Source: Neisseria sp. Marseille-Q5346
GTDB taxonomy: Bacteria > Pseudomonadota > Gammaproteobacteria > Burkholderiales > Neisseriaceae
Reading direction: 5' to 3'
NCBI RefSeq assembly: GCF_946902045.1
Contig: NZ_OX336253.1
Coordinates: forward strand, 744,001-808,000
Length of the DNA stretch: 64,000 nucleotides
Shown piece by piece: positions 35,561 to 48,092 of this stretch. The notes beneath the pieces are model-generated. The model saw nothing but the letters and a program-made list of their open reading frames with translations, did not search any database and had not been told where the DNA came from. Position numbers and translations under genes: made by a program. Positions within the stretch are counted from its first letter, which is position 1. Every line of letters starts with the position of its first letter.

Positions 35561-36405
35561 GGTTTAAATCCAAACAGCCAAGTTTTTAAAGCAATACGTT
35601 TTTTACGGGGAGAAGGAATCGCAATTTTATAAGTCAACACATTTTGCGCACCATCACGGTCGATTTCATTCAACAACGCATAATAAATAGCCGCCATAAT
35701 CAGGCCGACTTTTTGCGATTTCTTATCCTCAGCCGGCAAAAACAACATCGCTTCACGATAAGTTTCACGCGCCCTATTCACTTGAAATTGCATCAATTTT
35801 GCAAAATTGTCTGTCGGTTTGCACTGCATGATTACATTGGCAGGTACATCAAACTTCTGCATTTCCTCTATCGGCAGATAAATTCTTCCCTGCCGCGCAT
35901 CTTCGCCCACATCGCGAATAATGTTCGTCAACTGCAAAGCCAAGCCCATTTTGTCCGCATATTCCAAAGTTTTCTGATTGGAAAAACCTAAAATCCGCGC
36001 AATAAGGCACCCCACTACCCCTGCAACACGGTGGCAATACAGCTTTAATTCATCAAAACTACCATAACGAGCCTGCTCCAAATCCATCTGCATGCCATCA
36101 ATCAAGGCCTCAAATTCATTCTTCGGCAAGTCAAAATTTGCCCGAATATCTTTTAAAGCCTGATGAACGGGATGCTCAGGCATCTCATTATTAAATACTT
36201 TCTCCAAATCACTGCGCCACCAGTTCAACGTTATCTGAGCTACATTTGGATCGGTACAGCCATCAACCACATCATCTAGTTCGCGACAAAAAGCATATAA
36301 AACAGTGATCGCATTTCTTTTTTCTACCGATAAAAAACGAAAGCCGGATAAAAAACTAGAATGGCTTTCTGCAGCCTTTTGATGACAATAATCCAAAGCA
36401 AGCAC
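35557..36405 (-). CDS. hpnD: HpnD, presqualene diphosphate synthase-like
   Basis: 282-residue squalene/phytoene synthase that condenses two farnesyl diphosphates. The first Asp-rich motif is RELDDVVDG; the second is NIIRDVGEDARQGRIYLP. The start is GTG at 36405 with AGGA seven bases upstream (a following TTG is internal). It is followed directly by hpnE. The partner hpnC is not in the window, so the end product is unclear: presqualene diphosphate, squalene via another enzyme, or a different prenyl product. Confidence 0.85.
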   Translation of the reverse strand: MLALDYCHQKAAESHSSFLSGFRFLSVEKRNAITVLYAFCRELDDVVDGCTDPNVAQITLNWWRSDLEKVFNNEMPEHPVHQALKDIRANFDLPKNEFEALIDGMQMDLEQARYGSFDELKLYCHRVAGVVGCLIARILGFSNQKTLEYADKMGLALQLTNIIRDVGEDARQGRIYLPIEEMQKFDVPANVIMQCKPTDNFAKLMQFQVNRARETYREAMLFLPAEDKKSQKVGLIMAAIYYALLNEIDRDGAQNVLTYKIAIPSPRKKRIALKTWLFGFKP

Positions 36406-36496
36406 TGTGTATCCTAAAAATATCGTTATAAATAATTAGCAGGGATTTTATCTGTATTTAAAAAAGTACGCCAATATCAAAAACTCATCTTACAAC

Positions 36497-36541
36497 AAGG
36501 CCGTCTGAAAGCTGATCTTAAGTATCTTTCAGACGGCCTAA
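36497..36541 (-). terminator. DUS terminator after the mini-prepilin ORF
   Basis: Inverted uptake-sequence pair with a loop of about 13 bases, starting five bases beyond the stop of the 36-codon ORF on the minus strand. Confidence 0.8.
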
Positions 36542-36545
36542 TATC

Positions 36546-36656
36546 TTACGTCGCCAATATCGAAACCAACAGCATCACCACCAACAGCTGTATCAAAGAA
36601 TACCCCCTCTGCACAGTTGCCCTATTCCGTTTTCCGTCAAATGCTTTTAAGTACAT
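36546..36656 (-). CDS. Miniature prepilin-like ORF downstream of comEA
   Basis: 36-residue ORF. It has a basic leader of 18 residues ending in QRG, then YSLIQLLVV and a hydrophobic stretch ending SILAT, where it stops. This is a type IV prepilin cleavage site (G/Y-S-L) with Gln at mature position 5 instead of the usual Glu, and only the first 18 mature residues. AAGGGA lies at good distance upstream of the ATG. The stop is followed at once by a terminator. It is either a truncated pilin or a real micro-pilin; comEA is upstream on the same strand. Confidence 0.5.
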   Translation of the reverse strand: MYLKAFDGKRNRATVQRGYSLIQLLVVMLLVSILAT

Positions 36657-36720
36657 ATCTTTCTTCCCTTTATCTTTTATATCCCCTATCCAACAAGAGG
36701 CTATCCGTTTATCCCTTTAC

Positions 36721-36737
36721 CCAATGGCCCCCATTGG
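36721..36737 (-). promoter_or_regulatory. Hairpin between comEA and mini-prepilin ORF
   Basis: Perfect 7-bp stem CCAATGG / CCATTGG with a CCC loop, about 100 bases past the comEA stop. There is no T run. It may be a weak attenuator; the rest of 36657-36838 shows no ORF. Confidence 0.35.
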
Positions 36738-36838
36738 TCCAAGTCTTCATTCCCGGCCCCAAACAAAGCCGCCCGTCAACCGGAACCGGCAAGCAGTTCG
36801 GCCTCGGGGCGGCGTATACGGCACGATCGTCCGTCAGG

Positions 36839-37126
36839 TTATTTTTTCACGGCAGGCTGCGCGGCCTTAGGCGCGGCAGAAGAAACCGTCGCCTCCGCCT
36901 TCAACTTGTTCAGTACCGCATCACCGATGCCCTTCACGTTTTTCAGCTCCTCCACCGATTTGAACGCACCGTTCTTCTGGCGGTATTCTACAATCGATTT
37001 CGCCTTAGCCGGGCCGATACCCGGCAATGCCTCCAGTTCGGCAGAAGATGCGGTATTGACGTTCACGGCAGCCAAAGAGAACGCCGTACAAACGGCGGCA
37101 ACTACACCAAATAAAAATTTCTTCAT
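36839..37126 (-). CDS. comEA: ComEA-type periplasmic DNA-binding competence protein
   Basis: 95-residue protein with signal peptide MKKFLFGVVAAVCTAFSLA, then a helix-hairpin-helix DNA-binding domain (LEALPGIGPAKAKSIVEY and VKGIGDAVLNKLKAE) and a short Ala/Lys tail. It binds incoming DNA in the periplasm during transformation. In Neisseria, copies of comE (comEA) lie next to rRNA operons, which is exactly the arrangement here, downstream of 5S on the same strand. AGGA lies eight bases before the ATG. The region 37127-37378 probably holds its promoter. Confidence 0.92.
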   Translation of the reverse strand: MKKFLFGVVAAVCTAFSLAAVNVNTASSAELEALPGIGPAKAKSIVEYRQKNGAFKSVEELKNVKGIGDAVLNKLKAEATVSSAAPKAAQPAVKK

Positions 37127-37378
37127 CAGGGTTTTCCTATAACGTGTCGGATTGAATCAGTCAGGAAGTCTACCGAATGGTTTTATTCCACTCTGTAAAC
37201 ACTGTCACATACGCAGATAGGGCAACAGCCCATGCCCATATAAATGCTTACGACATATTAACGCAAATATCGTTTGATTTCAAATATTTCAAACGGTTAA
37301 CCGTAACTTTCGGTACGTTTGTTCAAGAATCACAACAGGGTAATCATAATCCCCCTATCGCCAAACCGACAGGCATAT

Positions 37379-37408
37379 AAAAAGCCCCCGACATCAGTCG
37401 GGGGCTTC
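37379..37408 (-). terminator. rRNA operon terminator
   Basis: GC-rich stem AGCCCCCGAC with its complement and a 4-base loop, followed on the minus strand by a T run, directly after 5S. Confidence 0.9.
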
Positions 37409-37419
37409 GGAATGGGTGT

Positions 37420-37531
37420 TTGGCGGTGACCTACTTTCACATGGAAGAACCACACTATCATCGGCGCTGAGTCGTTTCACGGTCCTGTTCGGGATGGGAA
37501 GGCGTGGGACCAACTCGCTATGGCCGCCAAA
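37420..37531 (-). rRNA. rrf: 5S ribosomal RNA
   Basis: About 112-base 5S sequence. The complementary ends GGCGGCCA and TGGCGG-type sequences and the conserved central CCGAACAGGACCGTGAAAC region (on the minus strand) are recognisable. Ends are approximate. Confidence 0.93.
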
Positions 37532-37612
37532 CTTAAACTGTTACAAATCGGTAAAGCCTTAATCAATATATTCGGTGATGACTGAATCAGTCAGTAAGCT
37601 TTTATCTTTTGA

Positions 37613-37629
37613 AGTTCTTCAAATGATAG

Positions 37630-37636
<7 letters not shown>
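37613..37636 (-). promoter_or_regulatory. Pre-23S processing stem, 3' arm
   Basis: TTCTTCAAATGATAGAGTC is complementary, with one mismatch, to the sequence at 40510-40532. The two arms bracket 23S and form the double-stranded substrate expected for RNase III. Confidence 0.8.
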
Positions 37637-40509
<2,873 letters not shown>

Positions 40510-40515
<6 letters not shown>

Positions 40516-40532
40516 TCTATCATTTCAAGAAC
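40510..40532 (-). promoter_or_regulatory. Pre-23S processing stem, 5' arm
   Basis: CTTGACTCTATCATTTCAAG pairs with 37613-37636. Confidence 0.8.
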
Positions 40533-40864
40533 CTCTTTGACTTCGTTTACCTACCCGTTGACTAGGGAAGCAAACTTGAAATTCCTACTTTGATAAAGCT
40601 TACTGCTTTGTTGTGTCTTAATCCTGCCTTTTGTGTTTCAGGATTAAGTCGATACAATCATCACCCAAATACTGTGTTTGTTTTCTTTTCTCTTGCGAGA
40701 GATTTTTTATCCTTTGCAAAGAACAAAAAATCAAAACAAACTCATTGTCTTTGTTTGTTGATTTCGGCTTTCCAATTTGTTAAAGATCGATGCGTCGATA
40801 TTTCACTTCGCAAATCAAAATAAGCTGCTAAGTATAGCAGGCTTCCTTTGATTTGTAAAGTTCT
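40533..40864 (-). other. 16S-23S spacer between 23S and tRNA-Ala
   Basis: About 330 bases without a gene. It contains a perfect 10-bp hairpin CTTAATCCTG / CAGGATTAAG (40617-40648) and a boxA-like antitermination element TCTTTAACAAATTGG on the minus strand (about 40773-40787). Confidence 0.7.
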
Positions 40865-40940
40865 TGGTGGAGGCAAACGGGATCGAACCGATGACCCCCT
40901 GCTTGCAAAGCAGGTGCTCTACCAACTGAGCTATGCCCCC
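40865..40940 (-). tRNA. tRNA-Ala (anticodon TGC)
   Basis: 76-base cloverleaf with encoded CCA; GGGGGCATAGCTCAG start, anticodon loop TTTGCAA. Located in the 16S-23S spacer. Confidence 0.96.
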
Positions 40941-40945
40941 GTTCT

Positions 40946-41022
<77 letters not shown>

Positions 41023-41086
41023 GGATTCTCTTCTTAAGCGAATCTTGTCTTCACTCAAGCTTTTCTCTTCCGCATCTTTATACAGT

Positions 41087-41115
41087 TTACCGATAAGTGT
41101 GAATGCATCAGACCT
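41087..41115 (-). promoter_or_regulatory. Pre-16S processing stem, 3' arm
   Basis: TTACCGATAAGTGTGAATG onward is complementary to 42759-42787 with two mismatches; the pair encloses 16S. Confidence 0.75.
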
Positions 41116-41125
41116 CTTCTTTCTC

Positions 41126-42671
<1,546 letters not shown>

Positions 42672-42758
42672 TCTCTAACTTATAACTTCTGGTCTGCTTC
42701 AAAGAAACCGACAGGACAATGTCTAAAACATCATCTTGTCTGTCTTTCAAACAGTGTG

Positions 42759-42787
42759 AGGCCTAATGCACTCACACTTATCGGTAA
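42759..42787 (-). promoter_or_regulatory. Pre-16S processing stem, 5' arm
   Basis: Pairs with 41087-41115, as expected for RNase III release of pre-16S. Confidence 0.75.
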
Positions 42788-42795
42788 TCTGTTTT

Positions 42796-42804
42796 TTAAA
42801 GAGC
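42796..42804 (-). promoter_or_regulatory. boxA antitermination site of rRNA leader
   Basis: GCTCTTTAA on the minus strand, the classical boxA bound by NusB/NusE, just downstream of the promoter. Confidence 0.8.
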
Positions 42805-42811
42805 GAATCGA

Positions 42812-42839
42812 ATTATACAGTACATTTAGCAAATGTCAA
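42812..42839 (-). promoter_or_regulatory. rRNA operon promoter
   Basis: On the minus strand a perfect TTGACA (42834-42839) and perfect TATAAT (42812-42817) are separated by 16 bases. AT-rich DNA just upstream of the -35 looks like an UP element. Confidence 0.85.
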
Positions 42840-43193
42840 CTAAAATTATCGAAAATTCTAACTAACTGTGTTATACTGTCTGCTTCGTTTTCTTCACCGC
42901 GTCAGCAGCGAAGAACCGAACTATACGCCCCCAAATAAAACCAGTCAACACCCAACTTCAAAAAAATTAAAATTTTTTCACAACTACCTGTATTTAAATA
43001 ATTTAAAATTTATTGAATTTTATCGTTCGATAGATAAAACAGATATCCGAAGATAAATAGTCCTTCGGCTTCACTCTTAATTGCCACATTCAAACACTCT
43101 ATATCTCTATACTACTGGCGCTTTAGTCCCATCTACTCTTACAATCTCTACTTTCTCCAATAAAACAATCATAAATTTAGAATAGTCCCTATT
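42840..43193. other. Intergenic region between rRNA promoter and TPR protein gene
   Basis: About 350 AT-rich bases without a supportable gene. It contains the rRNA UP element, short A/T inverted repeats (about 42962-42980) and a small CCGAAG / CTTCGG hairpin near 43047-43072. No promoter for the downstream gene is obvious. Confidence 0.5.
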
Positions 43194-44423
43194 ATGAGTA
43201 ACGAAAAGATTCAACAAAAATTTGAACAAGCATATCACTCTTTTATTGAAGAGGAAAATTACGAGGAAGCGCTAAAACGTGCCGAGATTCTTTGCCTTCT
43301 CAATCCCCAATCTGTCGAATATCATCATAAAGTTGCTTATGCCTATCTGAAGCAATTGAAATGGGAAAAAGCCATTGAGGCTGAAATGAAAACGTTAGAG
43401 CTGGATAGCACCTATATTCCTGCTTTGGATTTACTTGCACATGCTTACGGCGCTCTAGATAACTGGGAAAAAACCGGGTTTTACGGTCATCAGGCTTTGG
43501 TTCTAAAAGATAAAGCCATCCCAGACCTAGAACATGAAATCATTCCAACACCAGCTCCAAAAAACGGCAAACGGATTATCTCCTTTTCTTTATTTGGCAA
43601 TAATTCCAAATATATTGAGCCTGCCGTATTAAATACCCAGCTTGCGCCTGTGCTTTTCCCCGGTTGGACATGTCGTTTTTATGTCGACGATTCTGTATCA
43701 GCTGAAGCTATTCAACGATTTAGAAATAACGGTGCAGAAGTGATTAAGGTTGGCGCTCCATTGGACAACTGGCCGGGTACGATGTGGCGCTTTCTTGCCA
43801 TCAATGATCCCGAGGTTGAATACGTTATTTTCCGTGATGCAGATTCTATTATTTGTTATCGTGATGCAGCGGCCGTATCCGAATGGATAAAAAGTGGCAC
43901 CCTATTCCACACTATTCGCGACTCAGGCTCGCATACTGCCTTGATTCTTGCAGGTATGTGGGGCGCTAAAGGAGGTGCAGTCCCAGATATGCAGGAAAGA
44001 ATTCAGAACTTTGTCGATGAGGGCTACCCTTCCAGACATTTTGCCGACCAAGATTTTCTAGAAAAAGAATTGTGGGCCTATATCCGTCAGAATCTGTTTG
44101 CACATGACAGATTATTTGATTTCTGTAATGCACACGAAATTCCCGGCGAGTTCTACCCTAATTATCAAATCGCTTTCAGCGAAGGAGTCACCAGCTTTAA
44201 CGCAACGACTGATTATGCAGACGGCAGTCTGGCAAGATGGACGCTGTACTCCAGTGCTTCGCCTTTGGTCAATCCAGACTACTCGCTCAATGTTGTTCCT
44301 GAATTTAAGGTCTGCAGTTATGTGACTGAAGTGAAAAACGGAGCGGTTTCAGCGTTCTTGCCGAAGAGATATGGCAATGCGATTAAAGCAAAACTAGCCA
44401 GAATCAACATCGAACAAATCTAA
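43194..44423 (+). CDS. TPR protein with glycosyltransferase-like domain
   Basis: 409-residue protein of unrecognised family. Residues about 8-105 form two or three TPR-like helical repeats (NYEEALKRAEILCLLNPQS and KWEKAIEAEMKTLELDS). From about residue 126 there is a GT-A-like fold beginning KRIISFSLFG, with FRDADSI at 213-219 (a D-x-D metal motif) and a later HFADQDFLEK segment that fits an acceptor or metal site. There is no signal peptide. A cytoplasmic sugar transferase acting on a surface glycan or a protein is plausible, but donor and acceptor are unknown. No glycan cluster is adjacent. Confidence 0.7.
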   Translation: MSNEKIQQKFEQAYHSFIEEENYEEALKRAEILCLLNPQSVEYHHKVAYAYLKQLKWEKAIEAEMKTLELDSTYIPALDLLAHAYGALDNWEKTGFYGHQALVLKDKAIPDLEHEIIPTPAPKNGKRIISFSLFGNNSKYIEPAVLNTQLAPVLFPGWTCRFYVDDSVSAEAIQRFRNNGAEVIKVGAPLDNWPGTMWRFLAINDPEVEYVIFRDADSIICYRDAAAVSEWIKSGTLFHTIRDSGSHTALILAGMWGAKGGAVPDMQERIQNFVDEGYPSRHFADQDFLEKELWAYIRQNLFAHDRLFDFCNAHEIPGEFYPNYQIAFSEGVTSFNATTDYADGSLARWTLYSSASPLVNPDYSLNVVPEFKVCSYVTEVKNGAVSAFLPKRYGNAIKAKLARINIEQI

Positions 44424-44467
44424 TTTGATTTGATTCCTATATCTCTCATTTAATGAACCCATTATTT

Positions 44468-45646
44468 ATGAGCAAACACATTCTCCTCGGCATTACCGGC
44501 GGTATTGCGGCGTATAAATCTTGCGAACTGGTCAGACTGCTGAAAAAGCAAAGACATTCTGTATCAGTGGTAATGACAGATTCTGCGACAGAATTTATCT
44601 CCCCGCTGACTTTCCAAGCTTTAACCGGCAATCCTGTTTTATCGGATACCTATTCAGGTGCTTCTAATAATGGCATGGCGCACATCAATCTGACGCGTGA
44701 AGCTGACGCATTTCTTATTGCACCAGCCACTGCCAATACGATCGCCAAAATTGCCAACGGATTGGCTGATAATCTACTGACCAACTTGGTAGCAGCCAGG
44801 AAATGTCCTTTGGCCGTTGCCCCTTCAATGAATGTCGAAATGTGGAACAACCCTGCCAACCTGCGCAATATTGAACAGCTGGTTTCAGACGGCATTACCG
44901 TGTTTTACCCAAACAGTGGCGAACAGGCTTGTGGCGAAACAGGTACAGGTAGAATGGTCGAAGCGGTCGATCTGGCAGATTTGCTAGAGGATTTATGGAC
45001 ACCCAAGCTACTGAGCGGCAAAAAAGTTCTGATTACAGCCGGCGCAACGTTTGAAGCCATCGATCCTGTCCGCGGCATTACCAATATTTCCAGCGGACAA
45101 ATGGGTATGGCTTTAGCGCGTGCGTGCCGTGCTGCCGGAGCGAAAGTCACGCTGATTTACGGTCAAATTCAGACGGCCCTGCCAGCAGGCTTGGCTCATT
45201 CCGAACAGACTGTCAGCGCAGAAGCCATGTATCAGGCAGTTCACCGCCATATCCATGAGCAAGATGTCTTTATTTCCGTTGCAGCCGTTGCAGACTATAA
45301 AGTCAAAAACAGCAGCAACGAGAAACTGAAGAAAAACGGCAATCAGCCCCCGGTTATCGAACTGACGGAAAATCCGGATATTCTCGCATCCGTTGCCGCC
45401 CTGCCTTCTCCACCATTCTGCGTCGGCTTTGCTGCGGAAAGCCATCAGGTCTTGGAATTTGCTCGGGCAAAACGTTTGCGCAAAAACGTACCGATGCTGG
45501 TGGCCAACCAAGTTTCCGTTTCCATGGGTAAGCCAACCAATCAAATCACCATTATTGATGACCTTGCCGAAACCTCATTTCCAGAAACATCCAAACGCCA
45601 AGCAGCAGATGAAATCGTCAAACGCCTGGCTGAATTATTGGCTTAA
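44468..45646 (+). CDS. coaBC: CoaBC, phosphopantothenoylcysteine synthase/decarboxylase
   Basis: 392-residue bifunctional enzyme of coenzyme A synthesis. The N-terminal FMN decarboxylase (CoaC) has GITGGIAAYKS, PATANTIAKIANG and APSMNVEMW. The C-terminal synthase (CoaB) has ITAGATFEAIDPVRGITN and an FAAESH segment. An in-frame ATG at 44453 would add five residues; neither start has a good ribosome-binding site, and 44468 (MSKHILLG) is the family-typical choice. An AT-type DUS (44884-44895) encodes VSDGI. Confidence 0.93.
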   Translation: MSKHILLGITGGIAAYKSCELVRLLKKQRHSVSVVMTDSATEFISPLTFQALTGNPVLSDTYSGASNNGMAHINLTREADAFLIAPATANTIAKIANGLADNLLTNLVAARKCPLAVAPSMNVEMWNNPANLRNIEQLVSDGITVFYPNSGEQACGETGTGRMVEAVDLADLLEDLWTPKLLSGKKVLITAGATFEAIDPVRGITNISSGQMGMALARACRAAGAKVTLIYGQIQTALPAGLAHSEQTVSAEAMYQAVHRHIHEQDVFISVAAVADYKVKNSSNEKLKKNGNQPPVIELTENPDILASVAALPSPPFCVGFAAESHQVLEFARAKRLRKNVPMLVANQVSVSMGKPTNQITIIDDLAETSFPETSKRQAADEIVKRLAELLA

Positions 45647-45657
45647 TCAAACAAAAC

Positions 45658-45691
45658 AAAAGGCCGTCTGAAAATGTTTCAGACGGCCTTT
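45658..45691. terminator. Bidirectional DUS terminator, coaBC / era
   Basis: Inverted uptake-sequence pair between convergent genes. Confidence 0.85.
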
Positions 45692-45707
45692 GTTCAAACA
45701 CATTAAA

Positions 45708-46637
45708 TCACAATCCCAATTCACGCAGAAAACGAATATCGTCTGCCCAACCGGATTTTACTTTCACCCAAATCTTCAAAAAGACTTTGGTATCAAACAA
45801 TTTTTCCATATCAAGGCGTGCTTCAGTAGAAATTTTCTTCAATTTCTCCCCACCCTTGCCAATCAAAATCGCCTTTTGGCTGTCTTTATCGACCAACACC
45901 GCGATATAAATGCGGAACAGTCCGCTTTCCTCTTCCTCAAACTGCTCCACTTCAACATTCATCGCATAGGGCAACTCTTCACCCAAATAGCGGAACAATT
46001 TTTCGCGCACAATTTCCATCGCCAGGAATCGGCTGGATTTATCCGTCACCATATCTTCCGGATACATCGGGATACTTTCCGGCAGATACGGCTTGAGCAG
46101 TTCCAGCAGATTGGCAATACGCAGGCCATGTTTCGCGCTGACTGCCTCGCTGGCAGTAAATTCAAACTCTTGGCGCACTTCATTGATAAACGCCTCAAGC
46201 GCAAATTTGTCTTTGGCTTTGTCTTTATCGATTTTATTGACCACCAATACCACAGGCGTATGCTTAGGCAACTGCTTCAACACCACGCGGTCGGCATCGG
46301 TAAAGCGCATGGCTTCCACCACAAAAACCACCACATCCACACCGCTCAACGCTTCGGTTACGTTTTGATTAAGACGGTCATTCAAGGCATTGCGGTGATT
46401 GGTTTGAAAACCCGGTGTATCGACAAACACAAATTGCGCCGTGTCGTCGGTGTAAATACCGGTTACACGATTACGCGTAGTTTGTGCTTTTTTACTGGTA
46501 ATACTGATTTTCTGACCAATTAAATGGTTCATCAACGTGGATTTACCGACATTCGGACGACCCACGATGGCCACAAAGCCGCAACGATAATCCGTCGGGT
46601 GTTGCAACTCGTTTTGTAAAAAGGTTTCGATATCCAT
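45708..46637 (-). CDS. era: Era GTPase, 16S rRNA maturation
   Basis: 309-residue essential GTPase that binds the 16S 3' end during 30S assembly. G1 is GRPNVGKST, G3 DTPGF, G4 NKID, and the C-terminal KH domain contains ILIGKGGEKLKKI. It follows rnc on the same strand, the usual rnc-era order, with a DUS hairpin between them. Confidence 0.96.
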   Translation of the reverse strand: MDIETFLQNELQHPTDYRCGFVAIVGRPNVGKSTLMNHLIGQKISITSKKAQTTRNRVTGIYTDDTAQFVFVDTPGFQTNHRNALNDRLNQNVTEALSGVDVVVFVVEAMRFTDADRVVLKQLPKHTPVVLVVNKIDKDKAKDKFALEAFINEVRQEFEFTASEAVSAKHGLRIANLLELLKPYLPESIPMYPEDMVTDKSSRFLAMEIVREKLFRYLGEELPYAMNVEVEQFEEEESGLFRIYIAVLVDKDSQKAILIGKGGEKLKKISTEARLDMEKLFDTKVFLKIWVKVKSGWADDIRFLRELGL

Positions 46638-46660
46638 TTATATATGACTTTCTTGATTGT

Positions 46661-46700
46661 TTCAGACGGCCTTTGCATTTTCTCAAAGGCCGTCTGAAAC
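46661..46700 (-). terminator. DUS hairpin between rnc and era
   Basis: Inverted uptake pair with a loop of about 12 bases located between two co-directional, normally co-transcribed genes; probably partial termination or readthrough. Confidence 0.65.
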
Positions 46701-46701
46701 A

Positions 46702-47421
46702 TTATTTTTTAGATTTTTTCAAAGGAAACTTCTGTTCCAACCACTCTAAGGCTTCACATGCCGCTTTTTGCTCGGCCACTTTCCGACTGCTGCCGCGTGC
46801 ATTGCAGATAAAGCCGAGTTCGCCCAAATCGCAGGAAATCACAAACATCGCATCAGCCGTCTGCTCCGCCTGCTCTTCGATTCGGTATTTCGGCAAGGCA
46901 AAGCGGCGTGCCTGCAAGGCTTCCTGCAAAGCGGTTTTACTGTCTTTTTTGCCGATATTCAAATCCGCACGTTTCACGCGTTCCGCAAACAAATGGCGAA
47001 CCACTTTTTCCGCCGCAGAAAAATCAGCGTCAAAGCTGACCGCTGCAAACATCGCCTCCATCGCGTCGGCCAAAATCGAAGGCCGTCTGAAACCGCCGCT
47101 CTTCAACTCGCCGGCACCCAAATACAAACCGTCGCCGACATTCATTTCCAACGCGATTTCAGCCAACACGCCTTCATTTACCAAAGCCGCGCGCATCCGC
47201 GACAACTCGCCTTCCGACAATTTCGGAAACGCGTCAAACAACATCCGCGCCACGGAATAGTTCAAAATCGAATCGCCGACAAATTCAAAACGCTCATTGT
47301 GTTTGGCATTGTAGCTGCGGTGGGTCAAAGCCTGCTGAAGCAGCTCCATATTGCGGAACTCATAGCCCAGACGCTTTTGAATCGCTCGATGCGCCTGCTG
47401 TTTGAGCAAATCAGGTTTCAT
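46702..47421 (-). CDS. rnc: Ribonuclease III
   Basis: 239-residue double-strand-specific RNase that processes pre-rRNA, including the stems flanking 16S and 23S in this window. The signature NERFEFVGDSILNY and the DAMEAMFAAV catalytic segments are present. The dsRNA-binding domain occupies the last 70 residues (SKTALQEALQ ... AEQKAACEAL). A DUS lies in frame (about 47080). lepB, usual upstream in Neisseria, is not here. Confidence 0.96.
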   Translation of the reverse strand: MKPDLLKQQAHRAIQKRLGYEFRNMELLQQALTHRSYNAKHNERFEFVGDSILNYSVARMLFDAFPKLSEGELSRMRAALVNEGVLAEIALEMNVGDGLYLGAGELKSGGFRRPSILADAMEAMFAAVSFDADFSAAEKVVRHLFAERVKRADLNIGKKDSKTALQEALQARRFALPKYRIEEQAEQTADAMFVISCDLGELGFICNARGSSRKVAEQKAACEALEWLEQKFPLKKSKK

Positions 47422-47648
47422 TCCATACTTTCAAAAAACAGCCCGAAAATACGCCTCATCCGCAGTGAAACAAAATAAAAAGGCTACACCGGCAACTTTT
47501 TTATTTTGGCTCATTGTTTCTCGCGTCCCTCAAGCCGATAAACAATCAAAAGCCGTCATGTTCAAACCTGACGGCACTCGACCGACATTGTACCATCAAA
47601 CCGCCCCTGCACACATCCGTGCGGAAAAGCGACGAATCGTGTAAAATC

Positions 47649-47999
47649 ATGCCAAATCATCTCTTTGCCAACTCCATGAACAAATTTGCCCAAGCATTGG
47701 CCGCAGCGCTCGACCGCTGCATTGTTACCAACACCGTCGCCGAACAAGGCGAACCCGTCGGCTTCCTCTACCGCGAAGCCCCCGTATTTGAAAACGACAG
47801 CGGCTGGCGTATTTTCAGCGGCGACGAAACCGACGAATACACCGACAATCCCGACAATTTCAGCATTGTCAGCCTCTCCGCCATTACCGCAGACAATCCC
47901 GACATCGCGCCCCTGCTGACTCAGGCAGAAGGCAGCGCGTGGGAATTAAACGAAGACGGCGAGTTCCAAGCCGTTGCCGATTGGCAGCCGCAAGAATAA
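47649..47999 (+). CDS. DUF2185 (Imm33-like) protein
   Basis: 116-residue protein of the DUF2185/immunity protein Imm33 type. It has the conserved blocks DRCIVTNTVAEQGEPVGFLYREAP (split by a turn) and DSGWRIFSGDETDEYTDNPDNFSIV. Imm33 proteins are linked to polymorphic toxin systems, but many occur alone. The start is uncertain: ATG at 47649 or 47676; the frame is open to 47514. No toxin is adjacent. Confidence 0.75.
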   Translation: MPNHLFANSMNKFAQALAAALDRCIVTNTVAEQGEPVGFLYREAPVFENDSGWRIFSGDETDEYTDNPDNFSIVSLSAITADNPDIAPLLTQAEGSAWELNEDGEFQAVADWQPQE

Positions 48000-48013
48000 T
48001 CCATCCCCATTTC

Positions 48014-48052
48014 GTTTCAGACGGCCTTCCCTATAACCAGGCCGTCTGAAAC
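48014..48052 (+). terminator. DUS hairpin between DUF2185 gene and ribH
   Basis: Uptake sequences arranged tail-to-tail around a loop of about 11 bases. Confidence 0.75.
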
Positions 48053-48092
48053 CGAGCCGAATCCCTATTTCACCAATATTGAAGGAATCATC

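Noticed and set aside
42868..43056. Short ORF between the rRNA promoter and the TPR protein gene
   Set aside because: AT-rich, no ribosome-binding site, no similarity to any family I know.
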